DNA from: an uncultured Chitinophagales bacterium
GTDB lineage: Bacteria > Bacteroidota > Bacteroidia > Chitinophagales > UBA2359
NCBI GenBank assembly: GCA_937927195.1
Contig: CALBCY010000109.1
Location: 1-64,000 of the forward strand
Direction: 5' to 3'
Length of the DNA stretch: 64,000 nt
Both the position numbers and the translations under genes were made by a program. Under the pieces are notes generated by a model, which did not search any database, had not been told where the DNA came from, and saw only the letters and a program-made list of their open reading frames with translations. This document shows positions 1 to 8,153 of this stretch, piece after piece. How positions within the stretch are numbered: the first letter of the stretch is position 1; every line of letters begins with the position of its first letter.

Positions 1-292
1 TGCTCTTACAACAATTGCTGCTTGATTCAATTTGCTTTCTCAATTCACTTTTAAGTTCTTTGGGAATTTCATCCCAATGCAAACCCAATAAAGCGCCTTG
101 CAAAGAATAGAGGTAATAACAAAGTGGAAGATGCTTTTCAGGATTTTGTTGACTCATTTTTTTATAGGCTGATGCAGCTGTGGTTTCAGCGAGATCAGCA
201 AGCGAATAAATTTCAATTTCGTTCAATCTTTTGGCGATCGTTGTTCCTATGTTTTTCGCTTCTTCAATTGGCCGGTCTATAGTCGTATTCAT
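1..292 (-). CDS. TfoX/Sxy C-terminal-domain protein (3' end outside window)
   Basis: Open reading frame of 97 codons running off the left edge, so only the N-terminal part is visible. It matches the TfoX C-terminal fold, a helix-hairpin-helix-like domain: a start resembling xxAKNIGTTIAKRLNEI, then SLADLAET, then LYSLQGALLGLHWDEIP. In this family the domain occurs alone or fused to TfoX-N; its exact role outside competence regulation is unclear. The start is ATG at 292, only 2 bases beyond the stop of the VOC-family gene, so the two are probably co-transcribed. Confidence 0.7.
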   Translation of the reverse strand, partial: MNTTIDRPIEEAKNIGTTIAKRLNEIEIYSLADLAETTAASAYKKMSQQNPEKHLPLCYYLYSLQGALLGLHWDEIPKELKSELRKQIESSSNCCKS

Positions 293-294
293 GA

Positions 295-678
295 TTAATT
301 ATTTTCTGGTTGAGTGTATTTAACGATGTCTATTCCTATTCCATTTGGATCTTCTATAGCGAAATGTCGGTCGCCCCAAGGTTCAGTTCTCAGTTCGACT
401 TTTATCTCAACTCCTTTTTTGATAAGTTCTGAATAAAGCGAATCAAGGTCATCTACCTCAATGGTTAAATACATTCCTTTGCCCTCGAAAGGTGCGTGAA
501 AAAAGGCTTGTTGCGTTGGGTGATTGGGTAGAAGAAAGGAAAGTTCTGATTCTTGGTTTGGTGTGTGGAGCAAAAGGTAAAACTCATTTTCAAAGCTCAC
601 ACCAAAATTTAATTTCTCTGTGTAGAAAGCTTTGGTCTCCGCCAATTTTTCTGTTAAAATTCCTGCGTTTAATTTCAT
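295..678 (-). CDS. VOC family (glyoxalase/bleomycin-resistance fold) protein
   Basis: 127 residues, the normal length of a single-module vicinal-oxygen-chelate protein. It has the typical paired beta-alpha-beta-beta-beta layout: N-terminal AGILTEKLAETKAFYTEKLNF and C-terminal EPWGDRHFAIEDPNGIGIDIVKY, split here as EPWGDRHF and EDPNGIGID. The family includes glyoxalases, dioxygenases and antibiotic-binding proteins; the substrate cannot be told from sequence. The conserved DPNG turn and a terminal acidic residue are present, so metal binding is possible. It is the first gene of a likely two-gene unit with the TfoX-C gene. Confidence 0.8.
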   Translation of the reverse strand: MKLNAGILTEKLAETKAFYTEKLNFGVSFENEFYLLLHTPNQESELSFLLPNHPTQQAFFHAPFEGKGMYLTIEVDDLDSLYSELIKKGVEIKVELRTEPWGDRHFAIEDPNGIGIDIVKYTQPENN

Positions 679-753
679 GATAAAATATTTTCTTGTTTAC
701 GATACAACAAATATCACCCATCATTGAAAAGTAAAATTGTAAAAAACGGACAT

Positions 754-1575
754 TCACTTTTCTCGGCCGAAAGCTTTGGAGGGCGTTACGCCGTAGAAAT
801 TTTTGAAGTCTTTGATGAAATGGGCTTGGTCATAATACCCCAAATCGTAGAAGAGTTTGTTTTTCTTTAAACTTTGGCTGGAGGGCTTGGCTCTTAAAAT
901 ATTTTGAAATCTGACTACTTTGCTAAAAGATTTGGGCGTGTCTCCAATGTAATATTTGAACAATCTTCTCAACTGTCTCTGGCTAATGCCAGTATTCAAA
1001 TCAGTTTCAATATTGAGCACACCAAAGTTTTGAAGAATAGTGTCTATGGCATCGTAGAGTCGATGGTCTTGATCAAAATTATTTTGTTTGATGATGTCCA
1101 AGAAATATTTGTTGAACATTACTGCGATTTCATCGAACTGCAATTCTTCAGAAAAGTGATTGGCGATAAAATTTGAAGTCGATATTGAAATATTATTTAA
1201 TGATTGAAATTTATTGCTTAACAAAGCTGCATCAACTTTGTAGATTTGGGGAAAGATGGTTGGCAGGAAGCGAATGCCTATGTAATGAAAAGCATCGTTC
1301 AAGGGAAATTCTGTGTACTTTTTACAGAAGCCCATAACAAAATTTTTATCTGGATTTTTCAATTCAAAAAACACATCGATGCATCCATCTGTTACGACTC
1401 TGTAAGTAAAAGGCTGCTCCAATTGCTTGGTGGTTTTTAACTCCCAATAGCAGTAAATAAATTTTTGCAGTTCGAGATGCGGATTGATCTCCCGGTAAAT
1501 CACTTCCTGCTTGGAACGTTTTACAGTTGGTTGAATGGGGGAATATAAATTTCTTATGTTTTTGATTATTTCCAA
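754..1575 (-). CDS. AraC family transcriptional regulator with DUF6597-type N-terminus
   Basis: 273 residues. Residues about 27-120 resemble the DUF6597 sensor domain (ending in GIRFLPTIFPQIY), and residues about 185-270 form an AraC-type double helix-turn-helix with ISQRQLRRLFKYYIG and YYDQAHFIKDFKNFYGVTP as recognisable halves. The family binds DNA and usually acts as an activator. No ATG lies in frame near the 5' end; the first available start is a TTG at 1575, so the N-terminus is uncertain. It is transcribed toward the VOC gene with a 75-base gap and could control it, but this is inference from position only. Confidence 0.85.
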   Translation of the reverse strand: MEIIKNIRNLYSPIQPTVKRSKQEVIYREINPHLELQKFIYCYWELKTTKQLEQPFTYRVVTDGCIDVFFELKNPDKNFVMGFCKKYTEFPLNDAFHYIGIRFLPTIFPQIYKVDAALLSNKFQSLNNISISTSNFIANHFSEELQFDEIAVMFNKYFLDIIKQNNFDQDHRLYDAIDTILQNFGVLNIETDLNTGISQRQLRRLFKYYIGDTPKSFSKVVRFQNILRAKPSSQSLKKNKLFYDLGYYDQAHFIKDFKNFYGVTPSKAFGREK

Positions 1576-1604
1576 ACTACAGCTCTTTACCGATTCGGTT
1601 TGTG

Positions 1605-2273
1605 TTATTTATTCAACTTTTCTTTTTCAAATGTGGCTGTTCTTTTAATTTGCTCCTCAAGATTCCATTCAAAGTCAAATCTATTCAATAGGTATTCAGC
1701 GATTGGTCCAAGTCCGATTTCAGCTCTTCGTTTATCGATATTAGCAGGATCAAAAACGGGCCATACATTGAAGCTTTTCGTTTCAGGATAAAACTTCATT
1801 TGGCCTCCATAAATTTGTAAGTTCCCTGTTTCTGTAGCAATTCGATCTTCGGTTCTTACTAGTAATTGTGGGTCCAATTTTTTGTCTTTCACCGCTTGCC
1901 TCATCAATGGAAGATATTTTAAGCGTATTTCATTGCCACAATGTTGGATGACATTGCAGATTGTCAGGTTCCCATTTTCACCAATCATCTCCATATTTGG
2001 CCATCCATATTTATCGAGAATATTAAGCACGATTTTTTCGTTGGCAATATGATTTGCTTCGTAGATTTCTTGTTGTTCCAAAAAGCCTTTTGAGTCTATC
2101 CCGTCTATCCGCATAAATGAATCTCTCAAGTTTATTGGTCCTTGTTCTGTCCGCCAAACTGTATCTAATAAGGCAACAAGATCCTCAGTAGCATTGATTG
2201 AGTTGTCAGTATTTTGAGCTTTTATTGAAAGCAAGATCAATCCAAAAAGAAGCGCCATTAATATCTTTTTCAT
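1605..2273 (-). CDS. Secreted DUF6624 domain protein
   Basis: 222 residues from ATG at 2273; a longer reading frame begins with a TTG three codons earlier, but the ATG directly precedes a good signal peptide (MKKILMALLFGLILLSIKAQ). The mature part carries the features of DUF6624: an LVALLDTVWRTEQ start, NEKIVLNILDKYGWP in the middle, VIQHCG with the conserved His, and RTEDRIATETGNLQIYGGQ near the C-terminus. Function of the family is unknown; it is common in Bacteroidota and predicted to be periplasmic. It stands alone between the AraC regulator and a divergent haem-binding gene. Confidence 0.75.
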   Translation of the reverse strand: MKKILMALLFGLILLSIKAQNTDNSINATEDLVALLDTVWRTEQGPINLRDSFMRIDGIDSKGFLEQQEIYEANHIANEKIVLNILDKYGWPNMEMIGENGNLTICNVIQHCGNEIRLKYLPLMRQAVKDKKLDPQLLVRTEDRIATETGNLQIYGGQMKFYPETKSFNVWPVFDPANIDKRRAEIGLGPIAEYLLNRFDFEWNLEEQIKRTATFEKEKLNK

Positions 2274-2413
2274 TTTAAACAATTTCTTTTATGGTGAATG
2301 TATAAATGTAATGAAATAAAGTTTCGGTTTTCTCAGAAATGGTTCAAAATTCCACTAAAAGTAAATTCTTCCTGATTCAATGTGTATATTTATGCTTACT
2401 ATAAAATGTTATC

Positions 2414-2857
2414 ATGTCGAAAAAAAGCATCTTCTTTTTATTGTTAATTATTGCGCTGGTTGTCATGCAATTTTTCAGAATTGATAAGACCAATCCTGCT
2501 GTAGATGCCTCCAAAGATTTTATTAACACAGTCAATCCACCCGCAGAAATAGCAGGTATGATTCGCGCTGCTTGTTATGATTGTCATTCGCATGAAAGTA
2601 AGTATCCGTGGTATACAAATATAGCTCCGGTTTCCTGGTGGATAAAAGGCCACATCGATGAGGGAAAGAAACACTTAAATTTTTCGGAATGGACGGATTA
2701 TCCAGCTGATGAAAGAAGCCACAACTTGAAAGAATGCGCTGAGGTTTTGGAAGAAACAAGAATGCCATTGACACCCTATATTTTGTTGCATTCGGAGGCT
2801 AGGATTAGCAGGGAGCAGCGGAAGCAATTGGGAGATTGGTTTTTGTCGATAAAGTAA
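2414..2857 (+). CDS. Haem-binding domain protein (CxxCH)
   Basis: 147 residues. An N-terminal hydrophobic segment (about 5-20) is followed by the haem-binding domain seen in Bacteroidota, with one c-type haem motif CYDCH at residues 54-58 and then HSHESKYPWYTNIAPVSWW. The KYPWY and PVSWW segments are characteristic of the family. The protein probably sits in the periplasm, anchored by the N-terminal segment, as a small mono-haem electron carrier or sensor. No cytochrome maturation genes are adjacent. Confidence 0.85.
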   Translation: MSKKSIFFLLLIIALVVMQFFRIDKTNPAVDASKDFINTVNPPAEIAGMIRAACYDCHSHESKYPWYTNIAPVSWWIKGHIDEGKKHLNFSEWTDYPADERSHNLKECAEVLEETRMPLTPYILLHSEARISREQRKQLGDWFLSIK

Positions 2858-3011
2858 CTTGCTTCGCTCGTGGGTTTTGGGGATTGGGTCGCAACTGGAA
2901 CGCCAGCCCGGGACCCTTCGCGCGTTTTTATGCTTTTAGGTCGATGGCTGCGCCATCTTTTGGATCACAAGGTTATAAGCCAGTATCAACTTAAGTCTTG
3001 TAAAATCAAAA
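2858..3011. other. GC-rich spacer with short hairpin
   Basis: This spacer is visibly more GC-rich than its surroundings. It contains GATGGC-TGC-GCCATC (about 2943-2957), a 6-bp stem hairpin, and a CCCGGG run. It may act as a transcript end for the haem-binding gene, but there is no clear T-tract. No reading frame in it looks like a gene. Confidence 0.3.
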
Positions 3012-3386
3012 ATGAAGCTAAGAATAGTATGGCCAGCTAAGACCTTGTACAAATACAATGGAGCTGATGAAATGGATACCACCATTGATGACTATATTTT
3101 TCCAGCAATCATGCGACCAATAATAGCAGAACATCTAGTTTGTAAAACCAAAATTGATTGGGATTCAGCCTCAAGAGAATCTGATAATAAGTTTAGTATT
3201 GAAATAGATCTGTTTTATGCCAATATCGAATGGCAAAAAGTTTTAGAGGAGATAAAGCTGATAAAAATGGATTTAGACATTGAGCTATTTTTGGGTACAG
3301 AAAAAAATGAATTAATTTTGAAATATTCTGACTTTGAAGAACACAAAAATCAAAGATTAAAAAAAAATAAAAAGACAAATGAATGA
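3012..3386 (+). CDS. Hypothetical protein
   Basis: 124 residues, soluble, no signal peptide or membrane segment, with a lysine-rich tail. I do not recognise the family. The last 8 bases overlap the start of the downstream hydrolase gene (stop TGA at 3384-3386, next ATG at 3379), which indicates translational coupling and supports this being a real gene. Confidence 0.5.
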   Translation: MKLRIVWPAKTLYKYNGADEMDTTIDDYIFPAIMRPIIAEHLVCKTKIDWDSASRESDNKFSIEIDLFYANIEWQKVLEEIKLIKMDLDIELFLGTEKNELILKYSDFEEHKNQRLKKNKKTNE

Positions 3387-4299
3387 TAGCAACATTCAGG
3401 AAGCACTTGGTATTGAAATCTACAAAAACCAAATCGATTATAAAATCGTTGATACTTTTGAAACAGATGATTTTACGAGGCATCTTATAGAATATTTAGG
3501 TTCTGAGGACGATAAAATAAGTGCCTTTTTATTCATCCCGAAAAGCAAAATAATTGGCGCTATTTTGGTGAGTCACCAACACAATGGTGAAAGGCATTTT
3601 GGGAAAAGCGAAGTAGCTGGAATTGTCGGAGATCCATTCCAATGGTTCTGTCCAGAACTTGCCAAACAAGGAATTGTTTCCATTGCTCCGGATTCAATTT
3701 GTTTTGAGGATAGAAGAACGAATAAGCAAGGAATAAAGCCAGACGAAAATCCGGAGAATGATTGGTTGCAGCATTATAATGAAATGTGCTATCGATTATT
3801 AAATGGAAAGTTATTGATGAAAAAGGTGGTTGAAGATTCTTCCATCGCATTGAGTATTTTATTACAACAAGAAGGATTAAAAAAAGAAGCTGTGGGGATG
3901 CTCGGACATTCTTATGGAGGAAACACCGTCCTGTTTCATAGTCCCTTTGATGATAGAATCAAATACGCTTGTTCAAGCGGCGCCGTTTGTAGTTACAAGG
4001 CCAAATTTGAAAATAATACCGGAATTGAAATGGCAGAAGTCATTCCACATTTCGCCGAAAAATACGACATTGATGATTTGCTAAAATTGATTTATCCTCG
4101 TGAAATATTGATTGTTTCAGCCACAAAAGATAAATACTCGCACGACGCTAATGAAGTCTATTTGTCCCTTATTGAAAGTACAGAAGCTAAAGTCAAAGAC
4201 TCCTATATTTTCAAAGAGTTTGAAGGGGAGCATTCACTTGACAAAGCGAGATTTGATTGTATTGTTGGTTGGTTTGTTGAGAAGTTTAGTCCAAAATAG
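3379..4299 (+). CDS. Alpha/beta hydrolase (dienelactone hydrolase-like)
   Basis: 306 residues. The nucleophile elbow GHSYGG places the catalytic Ser at residue 178; an acidic residue is likely in the SATKDKYSHD strand end and the catalytic His in the EGEHSLDK segment near the C-terminus. The N-terminal part (FLFIPKSK, then ILVSHQHNG) resembles the acetyl-xylan-esterase/dienelactone hydrolase group. No signal peptide, so cytoplasmic. The substrate is not deducible. It overlaps the preceding hypothetical gene by 8 bases and converges on mobA with only a few bases between stops. Confidence 0.8.
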   Translation: MNDSNIQEALGIEIYKNQIDYKIVDTFETDDFTRHLIEYLGSEDDKISAFLFIPKSKIIGAILVSHQHNGERHFGKSEVAGIVGDPFQWFCPELAKQGIVSIAPDSICFEDRRTNKQGIKPDENPENDWLQHYNEMCYRLLNGKLLMKKVVEDSSIALSILLQQEGLKKEAVGMLGHSYGGNTVLFHSPFDDRIKYACSSGAVCSYKAKFENNTGIEMAEVIPHFAEKYDIDDLLKLIYPREILIVSATKDKYSHDANEVYLSLIESTEAKVKDSYIFKEFEGEHSLDKARFDCIVGWFVEKFSPK

Positions 4300-4303
4300 C
4301 CTC

Positions 4304-5422
4304 TCAACCCTTCTCGAAATTCTTAAACTCTTCTTTGGTATTGATATTTCTCAAATAATTTGGAGACCTTGGAACGATGCTTTTAACGTCTGAATTGATC
4401 AGCATTTTTCTTGGGCAACTGTAGCCAAGCGACATAAACTGAAGCAATCTTTGATAACTTTTGGGCTCATAAATGGTCAATAGCGGATCTGGGAAGCCAG
4501 TTTCTTCATTGTGAAATGCTGTTGCAAACTTGCGGCTATCACGACCTGCGATCAACTCTGCTATGACTTCATCATTGACAAATGGCATGTCGCAGGCCAC
4601 CACTAAAATGGCATCATTGGGGTTGCTCAGGAAAGCTGATATTATCGCTCCGAAAGCGCCGTAACCGGGAAGCTTGTCGCTTAGAAACCACTTGCCCTCC
4701 AACTCTGTTCGCTGATCATCTCTACATGAAATAAATGTGTTTTCACAATGGCGATCCAACAATTCCCAAAGGTAATCTCTTTGGTCTTTTCCGTGGTAGT
4801 TTATCTTTCCTTTGTCCTGTCCCATTCGGACACTTTTACCTCCGGCCAGTACCAAACCATTCAAGGCAGGCACAACAGTTCCAGCTTCTAAAAATTTTGC
4901 GATGCGTTCAATTTCATGAAAAGAAAAAACAGGAATTTCATCTTCACTATTTGATATGATGGATTTTAAATAGGAAGGAATTTCTACCTCATCGTATTTC
5001 AAAATCAGCTTAACATTGTCAAGGCGATCCTTTTTTCTTTCTAATGATTCCGCCTTTCTTTTATCCAGAACAACGATCTGTTTTGTGGCTTTGAAATGAT
5101 TGCCATTGACCAAAATCAAATCGCAATCGGATAGCTTGAATTTGAAATCGAATGGGTTCAATGCACCGTTCTCCGCGAACTGATGGTGAGAAATTTTATC
5201 GGTGTACTGGGCGTGAAAGGAGAGACCGCCTGATTCATTCGTACTGTCTGATTTATGATCTGCATCGACATAAGCGATATTGAATTTTTCTTGTAGAGTT
5301 TGATTCAAGTCCTGCGCTAGCTTTTGAATTTCACCGCAGGTTGTTCCTAATATAGCCCATTCATTTCTGCCGTACTCACCCAATTGGGGGCGGTTCATTT
5401 TTGTATGTTTCTGGTGTTTCAT
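4304..5422 (-). CDS. mobA: Molybdenum cofactor guanylyltransferase (MobA) with MobB-like N-terminus
   Basis: 372 residues, about twice a plain MobA. The C-terminal half has the nucleotidyltransferase signature LAGGKSVRMGQDK (residues 192-204), followed by LPGYGAFGAIISAF and ACDMPFV, as expected for the enzyme that joins GMP to molybdopterin. Residues 1-185 resemble MobB in general layout (WAILGTTCGEIQKLAQDL, then DADHKSD and LILVNGNH), but the P-loop Lys-Ser/Thr is absent, so GTP hydrolysis by that half is doubtful. ATG at 5398 is an alternative start. It follows moeA by 96 bases on the same strand and is probably in the same transcript. Confidence 0.9.
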   Translation of the reverse strand: MKHQKHTKMNRPQLGEYGRNEWAILGTTCGEIQKLAQDLNQTLQEKFNIAYVDADHKSDSTNESGGLSFHAQYTDKISHHQFAENGALNPFDFKFKLSDCDLILVNGNHFKATKQIVVLDKRKAESLERKKDRLDNVKLILKYDEVEIPSYLKSIISNSEDEIPVFSFHEIERIAKFLEAGTVVPALNGLVLAGGKSVRMGQDKGKINYHGKDQRDYLWELLDRHCENTFISCRDDQRTELEGKWFLSDKLPGYGAFGAIISAFLSNPNDAILVVACDMPFVNDEVIAELIAGRDSRKFATAFHNEETGFPDPLLTIYEPKSYQRLLQFMSLGYSCPRKMLINSDVKSIVPRSPNYLRNINTKEEFKNFEKG

Positions 5423-5436
5423 TCATTTTCCTTTTG

Positions 5437-5486
5437 GTGAAAGAACATTTCACGCAGCCTTTGGTGATAACACCAAAGAGAAGCAC
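5437..5486 (-). repeat. Palindromic repeat family, single copy (locus A)
   Basis: The perfect core CTTTGGTGATAACACCAAAG lies at 5459-5478 (8-bp arms, 4-base loop) followed by AGAAGC. A second hairpin, GTGAAA-GAACA-TTTCAC, sits just before it at 5437-5453. The element is between moeA and mobA, in their transcript. The same core is found at 7.9-8.1 and 54.6 kb. Confidence 0.85.
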
Positions 5487-5518
5487 TTTTGGCCTTTAGC
5501 TTTTGGCCTTTTTTCAAA

Positions 5519-6724
5519 TCAGATAATATTATTGAAAGGGAAAATTCTGAAAGTCTCCCCTTCCTTAAATTTTTCCTTTTCGGCTGGCAATTCCATGAAT
5601 GCATTTGCTTCTAATAAACTTGCCAAGTCGCCCGAACCATTTCCCGTTCTAGTGTAAGCTCTCAAGATGCCACCAGGATCGCATTTCACGATAACCAAAA
5701 CCAATCTTGTTAGTTTGGGTGAAAAATGAAATGAGTCCATTAAGACAGCTTTCTTTGTTTCATTTTTTTGGCCTAATATTTTATCCAACCAAGGTTTAAA
5801 ATATCGATGCAAGCACATAAAAGTTGAAACTGGATTTCCGGGTAATGCAAACACAGTTACTCCAGTTACAGACTGCCCAAACCAAATTGGCTTGCCTGGT
5901 TTTTGAGCGACACGGTGAAACTTTTTTACGATGCCCAATTCTTCTAAAACCTCTGGAATAAAATCAAATTTACCCTTAGACACGCCACCTGACAAGATGA
6001 TTATTTTATGCGCTTTGATGATTTCGCCAAGTTCTTTCAACAGGTTTTCTTTGTCATCTTTTAGGTGAAATATTGAAGCGGGAACATTCCAGTTTTGCAA
6101 GGCTGATTGAATGCTAAAGATATTGGAGGAGCGAATTTGATGAGCCAATGGAATTTGATTCACAGGAACCAATTCGTCTCCAGTGGCAATGATAGCAGCA
6201 TGCGGAATTTCCAGTACCATCACCTTAGATTTTCCGACTGTTGCCAAGGTGGAAATTTCAGCTGGACCTATCAAAGTTCCAGCACTGAGCAGCAAGTCAC
6301 CTTTCAAACGATCTTTGCCCTTTAAATGAATATTTTTGCCCTCGAAATAATCTTGAGGATTGATGATTTTTGCAAAGCCGCCTTCAATTTCTGTATCTTC
6401 ATATCGAACGACCAAGGTACAGGAACTTGGCAAAACAGCTCCTGTCATAATTTCTATACACTTGGTCTTATGGTTAAAACTTACTGGCGGACTTCCTGCA
6501 GATTGAATGCCATCAATTGGAATGGCATTTATATCTAAATTGAGTATGGAATGATGAATGGCTATTCCATCCATAGCAACCCGATTGAATGGAGGAAAAT
6601 CACGATCGGCTAAAACATCTTCCGCTAGGATACATCCATTGGAATCAATCAGTTCTTTTTCTACGAAATTGAGTGAAATGCTGCTTTCCAGTACCAATTT
6701 TTCGGCTTCGATCAGACTTATCAT
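5519..6724 (-). CDS. moeA: Molybdopterin molybdotransferase MoeA
   Basis: 401 residues, the full family length. It inserts molybdate into adenylated molybdopterin. Signature segments are in order: PPFNRVAMDGIAI (domain 3 start), IMTGAVLP, ATGDELV, LSGGVSKGKFDFIPEVLEELG (quoted here as LSGGVSKGKFD), KPGKPIWFG and ALPGNPVSTFMC. All conserved positions I can recall are present, so it should be active. It starts a moeA-mobA unit; other Moco genes (moaA-E) are not in view. The product is cytoplasmic. Confidence 0.95.
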   Translation of the reverse strand: MISLIEAEKLVLESSISLNFVEKELIDSNGCILAEDVLADRDFPPFNRVAMDGIAIHHSILNLDINAIPIDGIQSAGSPPVSFNHKTKCIEIMTGAVLPSSCTLVVRYEDTEIEGGFAKIINPQDYFEGKNIHLKGKDRLKGDLLLSAGTLIGPAEISTLATVGKSKVMVLEIPHAAIIATGDELVPVNQIPLAHQIRSSNIFSIQSALQNWNVPASIFHLKDDKENLLKELGEIIKAHKIIILSGGVSKGKFDFIPEVLEELGIVKKFHRVAQKPGKPIWFGQSVTGVTVFALPGNPVSTFMCLHRYFKPWLDKILGQKNETKKAVLMDSFHFSPKLTRLVLVIVKCDPGGILRAYTRTGNGSGDLASLLEANAFMELPAEKEKFKEGETFRIFPFNNII

Positions 6725-6809
6725 TGTAAATGTTATGGGTAAGCAATCATTTTATGTCGACTCAAAAAACAACCTTCATTTTAAAATAAAAAAAATAAAG
6801 AATTAGAAT

Positions 6810-7811
6810 TTATGGCTTTTTCTGTTTAAATCCATGAACGTTTTGTTCAAGGAAACCTTTTGGAAATTCTTCTACTCCTGGGAAGCCCAATTTTATGTCA
6901 CGACCATCGTGTGGAATATGAGCTGTTCCAAAAATATAATCCCAACAAGCCAAACTCAAACCAAAATTGATTCCTGTTCTTTTATCTTCTGGTAATTCAT
7001 AGGAATGATGCCAAATATGCATTTCAGGGCTATTGAAAAGGTATTTCATTACTGGCCCCAAAACTAAAGCAAATACAGCGCTCATTCCAACTATAATTAG
7101 AGCTGTTTGCCACATTGCATATCCTAGTTGAGGAATGGCAAAAAGACCTATGAGACCCCCTAAAACCGCAGCTGTATAACGACCACTTATGGAAATATTG
7201 GAATGGTTGTAATGCCCAACAGCTAAAGTGAAAATATGGATGATAAAAAAGTCCGTCAATCCAATTCCAATCATGGCCAATGGGATGTACTCCAAAGTTC
7301 TGTAAACCACATTTTCCATCCAGTGATAACGAAGATGTGCTGCAAATCCCATCTGTTGAACAGAGTGATGTACCTTGTGGTATTCCCACAAAAATTCAGA
7401 ATAGTGCAACAATCGGTGAATCCACCATTGGATGAAATCACGCAAAACAAAACCTATCAATAAATGTATCCAAACCGGAAGCTTTTGAGCTTGTAAAAGC
7501 AAAAGATTTTCAATCCCAAACAATCCCAAAAAGTCAGAAAACAAATTGACACCAACATCAGAAACGGCATTGTAAATAACAAGAGAGAAAATGAAAAAGT
7601 TGAAAAACATGTAAAAGAAGTCCAACCAAAAATCTTGTCTAAACCTCGGTTGATTTTTTCTCCAAGGAGCAAAAACTTCAATCATAAAGAAAAAAGCCGA
7701 AACCAATAAGAGCCACACAAAATAATTGTGCAAAGATGGATGAGTTATCTCATAGACGAGGTAATCCCAATAGCCTTTGTATCCATTTATAAAAACATCA
7801 AAATATTTCAT
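6810..7811 (-). CDS. Sterol desaturase / fatty acid hydroxylase superfamily membrane protein
   Basis: 333 residues with several membrane segments. The di-iron histidine clusters of the superfamily are all visible: HRLLH, HKVHHS, HYNHSN and HIWHHSYELP, followed by the family-typical TGINFGLSLACWDYIFGT. These enzymes use a di-iron centre and oxygen to hydroxylate or desaturate lipid chains in the membrane. Substrate is unknown; in Bacteroidota relatives include carotenoid, sphingolipid and ether-lipid enzymes. It stands alone, and its upstream region carries the TAGATATTAGATTTTA-type dispersed motif. Confidence 0.9.
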   Translation of the reverse strand: MKYFDVFINGYKGYWDYLVYEITHPSLHNYFVWLLLVSAFFFMIEVFAPWRKNQPRFRQDFWLDFFYMFFNFFIFSLVIYNAVSDVGVNLFSDFLGLFGIENLLLLQAQKLPVWIHLLIGFVLRDFIQWWIHRLLHYSEFLWEYHKVHHSVQQMGFAAHLRYHWMENVVYRTLEYIPLAMIGIGLTDFFIIHIFTLAVGHYNHSNISISGRYTAAVLGGLIGLFAIPQLGYAMWQTALIIVGMSAVFALVLGPVMKYLFNSPEMHIWHHSYELPEDKRTGINFGLSLACWDYIFGTAHIPHDGRDIKLGFPGVEEFPKGFLEQNVHGFKQKKP

Positions 7812-8153
7812 TTCTATTTAGATATTAGATTTTACGCAAAATCATGCTTAATTACTGATGCACTTAAATTACACCCTTTTTCTTCATTTCAGAAAAGTTG
7901 AACAGCTCCTTTGGTGATAAGACCAATGGGAAGCTAGTGGTAACAGCTCCTTTGGTGATAACACCAAAGGGAAGCTAGTGATAACACCTCCTTTGGTGAT
8001 AACACCAAAGGGAAGCCTGTGGTAACACCTCCTTTGGTGATAACACCAAAGGGAAGCCAGTGATAACAGCTCCTTTGGTGATAAGACCAAAGGGAAGCTA
8101 GTGGTAACACCAATGGGAAGCGCTGATTTATCAAGTACTCAAATCAAAAACAC
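7812..8153. other. Gene-free spacer holding the 41-bp repeat array
   Basis: 342 bases between the start of the desaturase gene and the stop of the membrane/secreted fusion gene, both minus strand. About 7904-8123 is the palindromic array described separately; 8120-8150 holds the conserved flank ending in AAGTACTCAAAT (8133-8144). Two short reading frames through the array are by-products of the repeat. Confidence 0.8.
7904..8123 (-). repeat. 41-bp tandem array of palindromic repeats (locus B)
   Basis: Five full units start at 7910, 7951, 7992, 8033 and 8074, exactly 41 bases apart, with a shortened sixth at the right end. Each unit carries CTTTGGTGATAACACCAAAG or a near copy (units 1 and 5 have GACC in the right arm; unit 1 also has CCAATGG) plus GGAAGC and a GTGRTAAC spacer. 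Units are contiguous with no unique spacers, so this is not a CRISPR array. It lies downstream of the 596-residue gene, in the minus-strand transcript direction. Confidence 0.9.

Noticed and set aside
6725-6809. Molybdenum-cofactor riboswitch upstream of moeA
   Set aside because: The leader is short and AT-rich with no sign of the conserved stems of that riboswitch class.
7904-8123. CRISPR array
   Set aside because: Repeats are directly adjacent, with no unique spacers of constant length, and no cas genes are present in the window.
7884-8134. Two short minus-strand frames (66-68 codons) through the repeat array
   Set aside because: The unit is 41 bases, not a multiple of three, so successive units are read in different frames. 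The openness is a by-product of the repeat and does not indicate a gene.
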